From: Dokdonella_A sp044227025
GTDB taxonomy: Bacteria > Pseudomonadota > Gammaproteobacteria > Xanthomonadales > Rhodanobacteraceae
Direction: 5' to 3'
Length of the DNA: 64,000 bases
NCBI RefSeq assembly: GCF_044227025.1
Contig: NZ_JBGAFX010000004.1
Location: forward strand, 248,001 to 312,000
Below are positions 51,819-60,524 of this stretch, piece by piece. Under the pieces are notes generated by a model. The model was not told where the DNA came from, ran no database searches, and was given only the letters and a program-made list of their open reading frames with translations. The position numbers and the translations under genes were made by a program. Position 1 is the stretch's first letter. The number at the start of each line of letters is the position of its first letter.

Positions 51819-52022
51819 TCAATCGACGATGAAGTTGATGCGCATGTTGACGCGCCACTCGGTGATGCTGCCGTCGGGACCGGTGACCACCTTGATGTCG
51901 TTGACCCAGGCACCGGTGATGTTCTTGACCGTCTGCGAAACCTTGCGCAAGCCGTGCTGCACCGCATCCTCGATGCCTTTGGTGGACGAGCTGCTGAGTT
52001 CGATGACCTTGGCGACGGACAT
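51819..52022 (-). CDS. Dodecin flavoprotein
   Basis: This 67-aa protein (SVAKVIELSSSSTKGIEDAV, ITGAWVNDIKVVTGPDGSI and WRVNMRINFIVD) has the dodecin pattern of an N-terminal strand, helix and two strands. Dodecins form hollow dodecamers that store flavins. A dodecin normally has a Trp in a VxMxGxIxxGxVxx strand; the Trp in GAWVNDIKVV is equivalent. It is 46 bp downstream-oriented from the response regulator start, and is independent. Confidence 0.88.
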   Translation of the reverse strand: MSVAKVIELSSSSTKGIEDAVQHGLRKVSQTVKNITGAWVNDIKVVTGPDGSITEWRVNMRINFIVD

Positions 52023-52102
52023 GACCAGGCTCCTTCACAGTGATGACGATCCCACTATAGCAAAGCAATGACGAGGCGGATGCACGACCCGCCCGGGCAT
52101 GT

Positions 52103-52594
52103 TCAGGCAGGCGCACGCTCGCGTGGCAGCCAGCGCAGCCAGAGCAGGAACACGACCAGCGCGTCCAGCACGATCAGCGCCTGCCAGAGGTACAAGTGGA
52201 ACCAGTCGAACCAGGTGCGGTTCCACTGGCCGAGGTAGAACAGGCTGATGATGCGCACGAGATTGAGCGACTGGATCGCGCCGAAGCCGACGCCGAGGCC
52301 GGCCAGCCGATGCTTCCACGGTGCCGGGAACGCGAGCATGGCCGCGACGAGGATGATCACCGCCTCGACGCCGTTGCAGCCACGCTCGATCGAGATCGCG
52401 AAGCCATTGGTGGTGCTCTGCAGGATCTTGCCGTACGAGATCGCATGCGAATCGAACAGGCCGACCAGCCATACGCTGACCTTCGCGATCGCCGCCGTGA
52501 ACGGTTCGATCACGTGGTGGTCGACCGGTTGCAGCAGTTCGGCGTAGAACAGCACGCCGAGGATGGCGAGGAATTTCAGGATGAAGCCGAGCAT
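52103..52594 (-). CDS. xrtH: Exosortase (XrtH-like)
   Basis: This 163-aa multi-pass protein has the exosortase catalytic triad: Cys in ISIERGCNGVEAVIILVA, Arg in QSLNLVRIISLFYLG and a His in WFHLYLWQALIV. The single compact domain (no C-terminal processing module) and the LNLVRIISLFYLGQW sequence match exosortase H. XrtH cuts and sorts IPTL-CTERM proteins in characterised genomes. No such substrate is in this window, so targets lie elsewhere. Symbol given by similarity. Confidence 0.85.
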   Translation of the reverse strand: MLGFILKFLAILGVLFYAELLQPVDHHVIEPFTAAIAKVSVWLVGLFDSHAISYGKILQSTTNGFAISIERGCNGVEAVIILVAAMLAFPAPWKHRLAGLGVGFGAIQSLNLVRIISLFYLGQWNRTWFDWFHLYLWQALIVLDALVVFLLWLRWLPRERAPA

Positions 52595-52841
52595 CTGCTA
52601 TTGAGGGCCGAGGAGTGAGGAAGGTCTGAACAACGTCCGCCATTCCGCAGAAGGCCGGAATCCATTTTGATCTTCCCCAGAAGGCCAAGCGCACATGGAT
52701 CCCGGCCTTCGCAGGGATGACGAGATAGGAGCGATGCATCGCTGTGCAGAAGCACAAGGATAACGGACTTGCCGCAGACGCGGACACGCCGGCAACCCTC
52801 GGCCCCCAGCCCCCAGCCCTCAGCCCTGTTAGCATTTCCCA
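52595..52841. repeat. Gap with inverted-repeat element between xrtH and aroK
   Basis: Bases 52640-52735 form an imperfect inverted pair (CCGCCATTCCGCAGAAGGCC and GGATCCCGGCCTTCGCAGGG), a dispersed element. A related one lies at 57455-57540 before hemE (TCCCTGCGAAGCGCGGGCCC and TTCCGCCTGCGCGGGAATGC). No gene is seen. The aroK promoter should lie on the right side. Confidence 0.6.
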
Positions 52842-53393
52842 ATGAATCCCGCACCCAACCTGTTCCTGGTCGGTCCCATGGGTGCCGGCAAGACGACCGT
52901 CGGCCGACAGATCGCCGAGTTGTTCCGCATGCCGTTCATCGACCTCGACCACGAAATCGAAGCACACACCGGCGCCGCCGTCGGCCTGATTTTCGAACTC
53001 GAGGGCGAAGCCGGGTTCCGCCGACGCGAGCATGCGGCGCTCGCCGACAGCGTCGCACGCGACGGTATCGTGCTCGCAACCGGCGGCGGTGCGATCCTCG
53101 ACGCGGACAACCGCCGCCTGCTGCGTTCGCGCGGCTTCGTGATCTGGCTCGACGCGAGCGTCGACGCGCAGCTGGCGCGCCTCGCGCGCGATCGCCAGCG
53201 ACCGTTGCTGCAGGCGCCCGACCGGCGCGAACGACTGGAGAAGCTCGCCTGCGAGCGCAATCCGCTGTATGCGGAGATCGCCGACCTGCGCCTGCCCTCG
53301 ACCGGCGTCGGCAACAGCATGCACGCCGCGCACGACCTGCTCGACCTGCTCGAAGCGCGCTGGCGCCGCGGCGACAGCGAGGCCGCCGCATGA
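52842..53393 (+). CDS. aroK: Shikimate kinase
   Basis: This 183-aa enzyme phosphorylates shikimate in aromatic amino-acid synthesis. Motifs: LFLVGPMGAGKTTVGRQIAE (Walker A), FIDLDHEIEAHTG, FRRREHAALAD, VLATGGGAILDADNR and the lid RDRQRPLLQAPDRRERL. The stop overlaps the aroB start as ATGA, so both are co-translated. Confidence 0.96.
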   Translation: MNPAPNLFLVGPMGAGKTTVGRQIAELFRMPFIDLDHEIEAHTGAAVGLIFELEGEAGFRRREHAALADSVARDGIVLATGGGAILDADNRRLLRSRGFVIWLDASVDAQLARLARDRQRPLLQAPDRRERLEKLACERNPLYAEIADLRLPSTGVGNSMHAAHDLLDLLEARWRRGDSEAAA

Positions 53394-54484
53394 CGCCGCT
53401 CACGCTCGACGTCGCGCTCGGCAAACGCAGCTATCCGATCCACATCGGCACCGACCTGCTCGGCGACGGCGCGCGCTGGCGCAGCGCGATCCGCGCCCGT
53501 CACGTACTGGTCGTCACGAACGAAACAGTCGCGCCGCTATACCTCGCGCGCGTGCAGGACAGCCTTGCCGGGTTCGAGCAGGCGGCGCTGATCCTGCCGG
53601 ACGGCGAGCAGTACAAGACTCTCGCGCATGCGGGCCACGTGTTCGATCGGCTCGCCGCACTCGGCGCGACCCGTGACGCGACCATCATCGCGCTCGGCGG
53701 CGGCGTCATTGGCGATCTCGCCGGTTTCGCCGCCGCGTGCTGGATGCGCGGCATCGACTTCGTGCAGATGCCGACCACCCTGCTCGCGATGGTCGATTCC
53801 TCGGTCGGCGGCAAGACCGGCGTGAACCTGCCCGCCGGCAAGAACCTTGTCGGCGCGTTCCACCAGCCGCGTGCGGTCGTGGCCGACACCTCGACACTTT
53901 CGACGCTTCCACCGCGCGAATACCGCGCCGGACTTGCCGAAGTCGTCAAGTACGGCGCAATCGGAGACGCCGCGTTCTTTGTTTGGCTGGAAGCGAATGC
54001 CGGCGCACTGATCGCGCGCGAGCCCGTCGCGCTGGCCGAAGCGATCGCGGCGAGCTGCCGCCACAAGGCCGGCGTGGTCGCCCGCGATGAACACGAACAC
54101 GGCGAACGCGCGCTGCTGAACTTCGGCCACACGTTCGGCCACGCACTGGAAACCGCGACCGGCTACGGCACCCTGCTGCACGGAGAAGCGGTCGCGATCG
54201 GCATGCTGCTCGCCGCGCGGCTGTCCTCGTCGCTCGGCCGCGCACCGATCGAAGACGCGCAACGCCTGTCCGCGCTGCTCGCCACCTTCGCCCTGCCGAC
54301 GACACCCCCGCCGGGCGATCCGCAGCAACTGGTCGAACTCATGCGCCTCGACAAGAAGAATGTCGCCGGCACGTTGCGCCTGATCCTCTGGCGCGGCATC
54401 GGCGCCGCCGAAGTCGTCGCCGGTGTCGACGAACGCGAAATCCTCGCCGCGCTTGCGGAGAGCGGGTCGAACATGAGGCAGTAG
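53390..54484 (+). CDS. aroB: 3-dehydroquinate synthase
   Basis: This 364-aa NAD-dependent zinc enzyme converts DAHP to 3-dehydroquinate. Motifs: LPDGEQYKTLAHAGHVFDRL, IIALGGGVIGDLAGFAAACW, TTLLAMVDSSVGGKTGVNLP, AGLAEVVKYGAI and LNFGHTFGHALETATGYGTL, with the zinc ligands E and H in the last two. ATG 53390 overlaps aroK. The stop TAG is provided by a GTAGGGCGGG repeat (54482-54484). Confidence 0.96.
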   Translation: MTPLTLDVALGKRSYPIHIGTDLLGDGARWRSAIRARHVLVVTNETVAPLYLARVQDSLAGFEQAALILPDGEQYKTLAHAGHVFDRLAALGATRDATIIALGGGVIGDLAGFAAACWMRGIDFVQMPTTLLAMVDSSVGGKTGVNLPAGKNLVGAFHQPRAVVADTSTLSTLPPREYRAGLAEVVKYGAIGDAAFFVWLEANAGALIAREPVALAEAIAASCRHKAGVVARDEHEHGERALLNFGHTFGHALETATGYGTLLHGEAVAIGMLLAARLSSSLGRAPIEDAQRLSALLATFALPTTPPPGDPQQLVELMRLDKKNVAGTLRLILWRGIGAAEVVAGVDEREILAALAESGSNMRQ

Positions 54485-54567
54485 GGCGGGTCGAGCGCGA
54501 TGCGCGAGTCCCGCCATGCGGCGCGATGACGCTTCCGGCGGCACGCGCTTCGCGCGTACCGCCCTAC
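54481..54567. repeat. GTAGGGCGGG palindromic repeat overlapping the aroB stop
   Basis: This unit starts GTAGGGCGGGTCGAGCGCGA and ends ACCGCCCTAC. It belongs to the family seen at 3230-3615 and 19901-19987. The second base triplet is the aroB stop codon. It also separates aroB from the convergent TonB receptor gene. Confidence 0.85.
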
Positions 54568-54598
54568 CGCGCTCGCGCACGTGCCGCGACAGCGACAA

Positions 54599-57010
54599 TC
54601 AGAACTTGTGCGCGAGCCTCACGAACCACGCCGCGCCGTTGAGCCCGAACTGGACCGCTTCGTACCTGAAGCCGTTGTCGGTCTCGTCGGGGTTCTGCGC
54701 GGTCGGGAACTTGTCGAGGATGTTCATGCCGCCGACGGTCAGCTTGGTCGCGTCATTGAAGCTGTAGGTCACGCTGACGTCGGCCGAGGTCGCGGCGCCG
54801 TACTGCTGGTTCGGCACCGGCGGTCCGGAGAACGTGCCGAGGGTCATGCGTCCGAAGTAGATCAGCTTGAGGTTGGTGTCCCAGTTGCCGATCGAGTAGT
54901 CGAAACCGAGGGTCGCCTTCGAGCGCGGCGCGCCGCCTTCGATGAACAGCCGGTCGCGTTCACCCAGCAGCGAATCCTCGCGGCCGACCAGGTTCGGCGG
55001 CGTATGCACCTTGCGCACCTTCGTCGTGCCGCGGTTGAACGCGAGGAAGCTCTCGAGGCGACCGTTGCCGAGGTCCATGCCGTGGCTCACGGTCAGGTCG
55101 AAGCCCTGCGTGCGCGTGTCGACCGAGTTCACGAAGAACTGCGCCGAGCCGACGCCGAGCTGTTCGAGGATCGCGCCGATGTCCGGGTCGGAGGTGTCGA
55201 AATACCCGGTCAGCACGATGCGGTCGTCGATGTCGATGCGGTAGCCGTCGAGCGTGACCGAGACGTCCTCCATCGGCTTCCATGTGAAGCCGACCGTCGC
55301 GCTGCGCGACTTCTCTTCCTTGAGGTCGGGAATGCCGGCGGCGCGCGCGATCGCCCCGCCGTTCGGCGCGAGCACGACATCGACCGGCACGCCGCTGATG
55401 AAGTCGGTGAAGGTCGAGGAGAACCAGCGCTGCTGCAGCGACGGCGCGCGGAAACCGGTACTGAGCGAACCGCGCAGGAGGAAGTCGTCGGTGACGCGGA
55501 ACGCGCCCGCGAGCTTGCCGATCGCGGTCGAGCCGAAGTCGCTGTAGTGCTCGTAGCGCACGGCCTGGTCGGTCATGAAGCGATCGGTCCAGTTCGTCTC
55601 GACGTCGGCATAGGCGGCCCAGCTGTTGCGGCTCTTGTCGGTGGCGTCGGCCGGCTGGAATCCGGGGAAGCCCTGGCTGCCGGCGTTGCCGCCGCCGGGA
55701 CCGTCGGCATCGATGTACGAACCGGGTTCTCCCGCGAAGATCTGGTAGTTCTCGTGGCGGAACTCGCTGCCGAACGCGATGTTGGTGCCGTGCAGCCAGC
55801 CGTCGAAGAAGCGCGAGAAGTCGAGGTTGGTGGTCGCCTGCGTGAACGAGAAGCCGCCCGCGTTGAACTGGTTCGGGCTGAGGCCGGCGCCGCCGCTTTC
55901 GAGGTCATGGTTCGCGATCGACGCATTCAGCGTGTGGCGGATCGTGTCGATCAGCTTGTTGTAACCGAGCGTCTGCGACACGTCGATGCGCCAGTCGTTC
56001 CAGTTCCACCAGATGCCGGCGGTGCCGTGGCGGTCCTGCACGTACGGATCGATGAACGGCACGAAGCCGTCCGGGTACATCGCAGCGGAATTGCGCGACG
56101 GGATGTCGTCCGAACCGAGCCCGCCGCGCGCGAACGCGCCGGACGAGGCATCGCGGTTCTGCAGGCCGCCGTCGAAATAGAAATGCGCGCTGTCGCCGAA
56201 CGGCAGGTCGCCGTTGAAATACACCGTGCCGTTCCTGACCTGGGTGTCGCCGATCGTGCGCGGATTGTCCGGGCCGGAGCGGTTGGAGCGACCGCGATCG
56301 AGGTATTCGCCGGTCAGCGCAACCACGCCGTCATTGCCTACCGCGAAGCCGCAGTAGCCGGAGACGATCCAGTTCTCGCCGTCGCCGCGCGAGTACTGGC
56401 CGTAGCCGGCGAGGCCTTCGCAACCCTTGCGCCGTTTCAGCGCGATGTTCATCACGCCGGCGATCGCATCCGAGCCGTACTGCGCCGCGGCGCCGTCGCG
56501 CAGGATCTCGACGTGGTCGATCGCGAGCAGCGGGATCGTGTTGAGGTCGGTGCCGGTATTGCCGCGGTTGCGCGCACCGAACAGGTTGACCAGCGCAGTG
56601 GAATGCAGGCGCTTGCCATTGATGAGGACGAGCGTCTGGTCGGAACCGAGGCCTCGCAGCGCGGCCGAATCGACCGAGTCCGCGTTGTCGGCGCCGGTCT
56701 GGTGGCCGGAGGTGAACGACGGCGCGGTGTACTGCAGGGTCTGCGCGAGATCGAACGAACCGCCCTGCTCCGCCGCCTTCTGCATCGGCAGCATGTCGAC
56801 CGGTACCGGTGTGTCGGTGTCGGAGGAGCGGTCGAAGCGGCGCGAGCCGAGCACGGTCAGCCCTTCCAGTTCGGTGACCTGCTTGTCGTCGACCGCCTTG
56901 GGCGCCGAACCCTGCTGCTCGTCGGCGGCGAATGCCGTGCCCGACAGCGTGCCTACGCTTCCAATCAGGGCCGCGGCGATTGCCGCGCGCAGCGTGCGCG
57001 ATGTGTCCAT
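54599..57010 (-). CDS. TonB-dependent outer-membrane receptor
   Basis: This 803-aa protein is taken from ATG 57010, preceded by GGGAGGG. A signal peptide (AAIAAALIGSVGTLSGTAFA) is followed by a plug domain with LRGLGSDQTLVLINGKRLHS and VEILRDGAAAQYGSDAIAGV, and a beta barrel ending with an aromatic strand (WFVRLAHKF). No N-terminal signalling extension is present. The family imports siderophores, cobalamin, sugars or other large molecules; the ligand is not readable. Codon use and length match TonB receptors abundant in Xanthomonadales. Confidence 0.92.
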   Translation of the reverse strand: MDTSRTLRAAIAAALIGSVGTLSGTAFAADEQQGSAPKAVDDKQVTELEGLTVLGSRRFDRSSDTDTPVPVDMLPMQKAAEQGGSFDLAQTLQYTAPSFTSGHQTGADNADSVDSAALRGLGSDQTLVLINGKRLHSTALVNLFGARNRGNTGTDLNTIPLLAIDHVEILRDGAAAQYGSDAIAGVMNIALKRRKGCEGLAGYGQYSRGDGENWIVSGYCGFAVGNDGVVALTGEYLDRGRSNRSGPDNPRTIGDTQVRNGTVYFNGDLPFGDSAHFYFDGGLQNRDASSGAFARGGLGSDDIPSRNSAAMYPDGFVPFIDPYVQDRHGTAGIWWNWNDWRIDVSQTLGYNKLIDTIRHTLNASIANHDLESGGAGLSPNQFNAGGFSFTQATTNLDFSRFFDGWLHGTNIAFGSEFRHENYQIFAGEPGSYIDADGPGGGNAGSQGFPGFQPADATDKSRNSWAAYADVETNWTDRFMTDQAVRYEHYSDFGSTAIGKLAGAFRVTDDFLLRGSLSTGFRAPSLQQRWFSSTFTDFISGVPVDVVLAPNGGAIARAAGIPDLKEEKSRSATVGFTWKPMEDVSVTLDGYRIDIDDRIVLTGYFDTSDPDIGAILEQLGVGSAQFFVNSVDTRTQGFDLTVSHGMDLGNGRLESFLAFNRGTTKVRKVHTPPNLVGREDSLLGERDRLFIEGGAPRSKATLGFDYSIGNWDTNLKLIYFGRMTLGTFSGPPVPNQQYGAATSADVSVTYSFNDATKLTVGGMNILDKFPTAQNPDETDNGFRYEAVQFGLNGAAWFVRLAHKF

Positions 57011-57176
57011 GAAACCCTCCCCGGGTATATTTTTTTGGTGCGCGGAGCTTACCCGATTCCCTGCGCGGCGAGCTGCGACCGAGAGCCGCAGCGGCTTCAG
57101 GTTCTGCCGCGTGGGCGTGGCTAACGCCCGCAGCGCCTGCGGCGCTACAATTGCCTGCTCTGTCGCGATGGTACCC

Positions 57177-57437
57177 ATGCGCCTGTTCATGCAAACCCAA
57201 CCCGCCGGTGCGGACGCGCCGCGCTACTACCAGCTCGTGCTGCAGCAGGATCTGCTCGGCGGCTGGACGCTGTTCCGCGAATGGGGCCAGCAAGGCAGCC
57301 GAGCGAGCAGCAAGCGCGAGGTCTACCTCGAACGCGACGCCGCATTGAGCGCGTTTGAAAGCGCGCGCGATGCGCAGCTCAAGCGCGGTTTCCACGTGAT
57401 GTTCAGCCAGGGCTTCGAAGGGCCGCACGCGCGATAG
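57177..57437 (+). CDS. WGR-domain protein
   Basis: This protein is 86 aa. RYYQLVLQQDLLGGWTLFRE followed by WGQQGSRASSKREVYLERDA is a complete WGR domain (the WGR motif reads WGQ here). It is otherwise known in PARPs and in standalone bacterial proteins. Function is unknown; nucleic-acid binding is likely. ATG 57168 and 57189 are possible starts. It lies 119 bp before hemE. Confidence 0.82.
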   Translation: MRLFMQTQPAGADAPRYYQLVLQQDLLGGWTLFREWGQQGSRASSKREVYLERDAALSAFESARDAQLKRGFHVMFSQGFEGPHAR

Positions 57438-57556
57438 GGAACCTCTGTACCACCGATGTCGTCCCTGCGAAGCGCGGGCCCAGCGACTTCAAACCTTTGA
57501 ATGCAAGACACCGGATTTCCGCCTGCGCGGGAATGCGCGTCAACGAAGGACGTCCC

Positions 57557-58612
57557 ATGCCCACACCCGACCATCGTTTCCTGCGCGCCCTGCGGCGCGA
57601 ACCCGTCGACATGACGCCGATCTGGATCATGCGACAGGCCGGTCGCTACCTGCCCGAGTACCGCGCCACGCGCACGCGCGCCGGCAGTTTCCTCGCGCTC
57701 GCACAGACGCCGGAACTCGCGTGCGAAGTCACCCTGCAACCGTTGGCGCGCTTTCCGCTCGATGCGGCAATCCTGTTCTCCGACATCCTCACGATTCCCG
57801 ATGCAATGGGCCTTGGCCTGCATTTCGTCGACGGTGAAGGCCCGAAGTTCGCGCGCCCGCTGCGCAGCACGGCCGACATCGCGCGAATCGGTGTGCCCGA
57901 TCCGGAAACCGATCTGCGCTACGTCACCGACGCGGTTCGCCTCGTGCGCCGCGAGCTGCGCGAACGCGCGCCGCTGATCGGCTTTTCCGGCAGCCCGTGG
58001 ACGCTCGCCTGCTACATGATCGAAGGCGAAGGCTCGTCGAGCTTCGCGCGCGCGAAGGCGCTGGCGCTCGAGGACCCGGCGACGATGCACCGCCTGCTCG
58101 AGGTGCTGGTCGAATCGGTCGTGGGCTACCTCGCCGCACAGGCGGCGGCGGGCGCGCAGGCATTGATGGTGTTCGACACGTGGGGCGGCCTGCTCGCGCC
58201 GGCGATGTTCCGCGAGTTCTCGCAACGATCGCTGGCCGCGATCGCCCAGCGCCTGAAGGCCGACGCGGCGACGCGCGATGTACCGCTGATCCTGTTCTCC
58301 AAGGGAGCGAATGCACACCTCGAAGCGCTCGCCGACACGGGCTGTGATGCACTTGGCGTGGACTGGACGATCGACCTCGGCGAGGCGCGCGCGCGCGTCG
58401 GCCAGCGCGTCGCGTTGCAGGGCAATCTCGACCCGGCCACGCTGGCCGCCTCGCCGGAAACGATCCGCGCGCAGGCCCATCGCGTACTGGACGCGTACGC
58501 GGGCGCGCCGGGCCATGTCTTCAACCTCGGCCACGGCATCACCCCCGACATCGATCCCGCCCATGTCGCCGTGCTGGTCGATGCCGTGCACGCGTATCGA
58601 AAGAGCGCGTAG
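57557..58612 (+). CDS. hemE: Uroporphyrinogen decarboxylase
   Basis: This 351-aa enzyme decarboxylates uroporphyrinogen III to coproporphyrinogen III in haem synthesis. The signature PIWIMRQAGRYLPEYR with its catalytic Arg is followed by DAAILFSDILTIPDAMG (catalytic Asp), GFSGSPWTLACYMIEG, FDTWGGLLAPAMF and FNLGHGITPDIDPAHV. SD AAGGA lies eight bases before ATG 57557. The stop TAG falls in GTAGGGCAGTAC, resembling the repeat family. Confidence 0.96.
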   Translation: MPTPDHRFLRALRREPVDMTPIWIMRQAGRYLPEYRATRTRAGSFLALAQTPELACEVTLQPLARFPLDAAILFSDILTIPDAMGLGLHFVDGEGPKFARPLRSTADIARIGVPDPETDLRYVTDAVRLVRRELRERAPLIGFSGSPWTLACYMIEGEGSSSFARAKALALEDPATMHRLLEVLVESVVGYLAAQAAAGAQALMVFDTWGGLLAPAMFREFSQRSLAAIAQRLKADAATRDVPLILFSKGANAHLEALADTGCDALGVDWTIDLGEARARVGQRVALQGNLDPATLAASPETIRAQAHRVLDAYAGAPGHVFNLGHGITPDIDPAHVAVLVDAVHAYRKSA

Positions 58613-58658
58613 GGCAGTACGCCGCGACAACCGGATGCGATCGTGCGCCTGGTCCCAC

Positions 58659-59795
58659 CTACCGGTACGAGCGCTTCCAGGGCTTCTTCAGCTTGCCCAT
58701 GAGCGAGGGCGTGGGCTCGGCCGGACCGGTGCGGTGCGCGCGCGGCGTCCATTCGATCAGGCCGATCGCATCGTAGGCGTTGACCAGATTGAACACCTCG
58801 GCCATCGGCGCGCCGGCTGCGGCGGCGACTTCGTGCAATCGCGCCGGTTCGAGCAACGCCTTGGCGATGCGGAAGTAGCGTGCCAGATCCTTGTCGATAT
58901 CGAACCACTGCTTGAGCCGGTAGGTTCCGCCCGGGTCGAGATGGCGCGCGAGGTGTCCGTCCCCCTGCAGCAACACCTGCAACCAGACCAGGCGCGGATA
59001 GGCATGCGCCTGCTGCTCCGCGCGCGCTTCGGCGAGTTCCGCGCCGGTCAGCGGTTGCCAGTCGCACAGGCGCCACTTCGCCCGGCAGTACGGCTGCAAG
59101 GCGCCTAGGCCGCCCGCGGCATGCGCGACCTTGTTCTTCGGATCGAGCATGAGCACCGGCGCGCCCGGGAGCGAATAGCGTGCCGGCATGCGCAGCAGGG
59201 AGCCTTCCAGATATTCGCGCAGGTCGCGTGGGGCGGTCTCCTCGAGCATCGCCTCGCGCGTGGCGTACTTGCGCGTGACGTCGGTCGGGATGACCGCGCG
59301 CGGCACCGGCGCGTCGCGCGCGACCATCTCGCGCAGTTCCAGCGGTTGTGGCCGCAACGCCTCGTCGAGGCCGCTGGCCGGCAGCGCGAGGTCGATCGGC
59401 GGCGCAACCGAGGAATCCTCGCCGAGGTCCTGACTGTAGAAGTCCTCGTTGCGGGTCGCGCTGGCGATTTCCGGCTCGGGCGACGCACTCGCCCGCACCT
59501 TGTTCAACACATCGACCAGGTTGGCGCGCGTGAGCGGTCGGCGCAGCACGAGATCGGCGCCCTCGACGTCGCGATCGGAGAACACCACGCAACGCACGCC
59601 GGTGCCCTGGGCGCGCGTGCGGGCCATCTGGCCGGCGAACACGTCGGGATCGACCACGAGCAGATCGGCGCCGCTTTCCTCGCCCCAACGCCATTCCTGG
59701 CCCAGCGTTTCGGCACACTTGCGGATCAGGAGGCGCAAATGCGCGACTTCCTGCTCGGATACTCCCGCCACAGCGATGGTCTTGACGTCGCTCAC
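58659..59795 (-). CDS. Uncharacterised protein with an N-terminal receiver-like domain
   Basis: This protein is about 378 aa from GTG 59795; GTG 59804 is possible. The first 115 residues resemble a degenerate receiver (TIAVAGVSEQEVAHLRLLIR, LLVVDPDVFAGQ, VVFSDRDVEGADLVLRRPLT, ANLVDVLNKVRA), with the D at the usual phospho site but other acidic positions missing. A linker follows and the remaining 220 residues are unknown (PVLMLDPKNKVAHAAGG then GTYRLKQWFDID). The end contains a winged-helix-like segment (HEVAAAAGAPMAEVFNLVNA). I do not recognise a named family. Confidence 0.72.
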   Translation of the reverse strand: MSDVKTIAVAGVSEQEVAHLRLLIRKCAETLGQEWRWGEESGADLLVVDPDVFAGQMARTRAQGTGVRCVVFSDRDVEGADLVLRRPLTRANLVDVLNKVRASASPEPEIASATRNEDFYSQDLGEDSSVAPPIDLALPASGLDEALRPQPLELREMVARDAPVPRAVIPTDVTRKYATREAMLEETAPRDLREYLEGSLLRMPARYSLPGAPVLMLDPKNKVAHAAGGLGALQPYCRAKWRLCDWQPLTGAELAEARAEQQAHAYPRLVWLQVLLQGDGHLARHLDPGGTYRLKQWFDIDKDLARYFRIAKALLEPARLHEVAAAAGAPMAEVFNLVNAYDAIGLIEWTPRAHRTGPAEPTPSLMGKLKKPWKRSYR

Positions 59796-59880
59796 GTGCT
59801 GCACAACCTGGATATCCCCTTGGCGGGAAGCATCCTACGCGCCCAGTTGCCGTGTCGACAATCCATCGCGCGCGACAGGG

Positions 59881-60393
59881 TCAGGTGGCGCGGCGTTTTT
59901 TCGCGCCGGCGTTGCGTGCCACCGGGCGACGCTTCGGCCGCAGCAGGGTTCCGCTGCATTTCGGCGCACCGCAACGACAGGCCCAGATCGCCTTCAGGCG
60001 CGGGGTGAGGCGCTCCTCCAGCACGATGCCGTAGTCGTAGGTCAGTTCCTCGCCGACGCGCAACGGGCGCAGCGTCTCGATCAGCACGCGGTCCTTGCGC
60101 CGGTCGCCGCCTTCGTCTTCCTCCAGCAGGGCGCGGCAATTCGGCTTGCAGCTGTGGTTGATCCAGCGCGCGATGTTGCCTTCGCTGGTCGCATCGATGA
60201 CGTACTGGTCATTCAGCGTGAACAGGAACGTATGGCCGCTGTCGCTGGTGTTCGCGTAGAGACGATCCGCTTGCGCATGGGTCAGGCGCTTGCCGCGGTA
60301 TTCGATGAGTTCGATGCCCTTGGGAATGTCGACGAGGGCGAAGACGCCATTGCCGTGGATCGGCGAGCGGCGGGCTGCGATGCGTTTTGGCAT
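59881..60393 (-). CDS. SET-domain lysine methyltransferase-like protein
   Basis: This 170-aa protein has a complete small SET domain: SPIHGNGVFALVDIPKGIEL, EYRGKRLTHAQADRL, ARWINHSCKPNCRALLEED (NHSCxPN) and VGEELTYDYGIVLEE (catalytic Tyr region). A post-SET-like CRCGAPKCSGTLL follows with three cysteines. Eukaryotic SET proteins methylate histones; bacterial relatives exist in scattered genomes with few substrates known. The ATG at 60393 is chosen as the start of homology. Basic tail ends RNAGAKKRRAT. Confidence 0.88.
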   Translation of the reverse strand: MPKRIAARRSPIHGNGVFALVDIPKGIELIEYRGKRLTHAQADRLYANTSDSGHTFLFTLNDQYVIDATSEGNIARWINHSCKPNCRALLEEDEGGDRRKDRVLIETLRPLRVGEELTYDYGIVLEERLTPRLKAIWACRCGAPKCSGTLLRPKRRPVARNAGAKKRRAT

Positions 60394-60524
60394 GGAGCGC
60401 TGGGAGTTCGGCTGGAAGGGAACGCGCATCATAACGCGTCCCGCGCGCGCCGCTCGATGCGTTGCGTCGGCGTGCCGTCGTGCTAGCGTGCGCAGCGCAT
60501 CCCCAGCGCGAGTCCGCCCAGCCC

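Noticed and set aside
54581..57124. An 847-codon plus-strand frame opposite the TonB receptor
   Set aside because: The minus-strand receptor has clear plug and barrel motifs; the plus frame has none.
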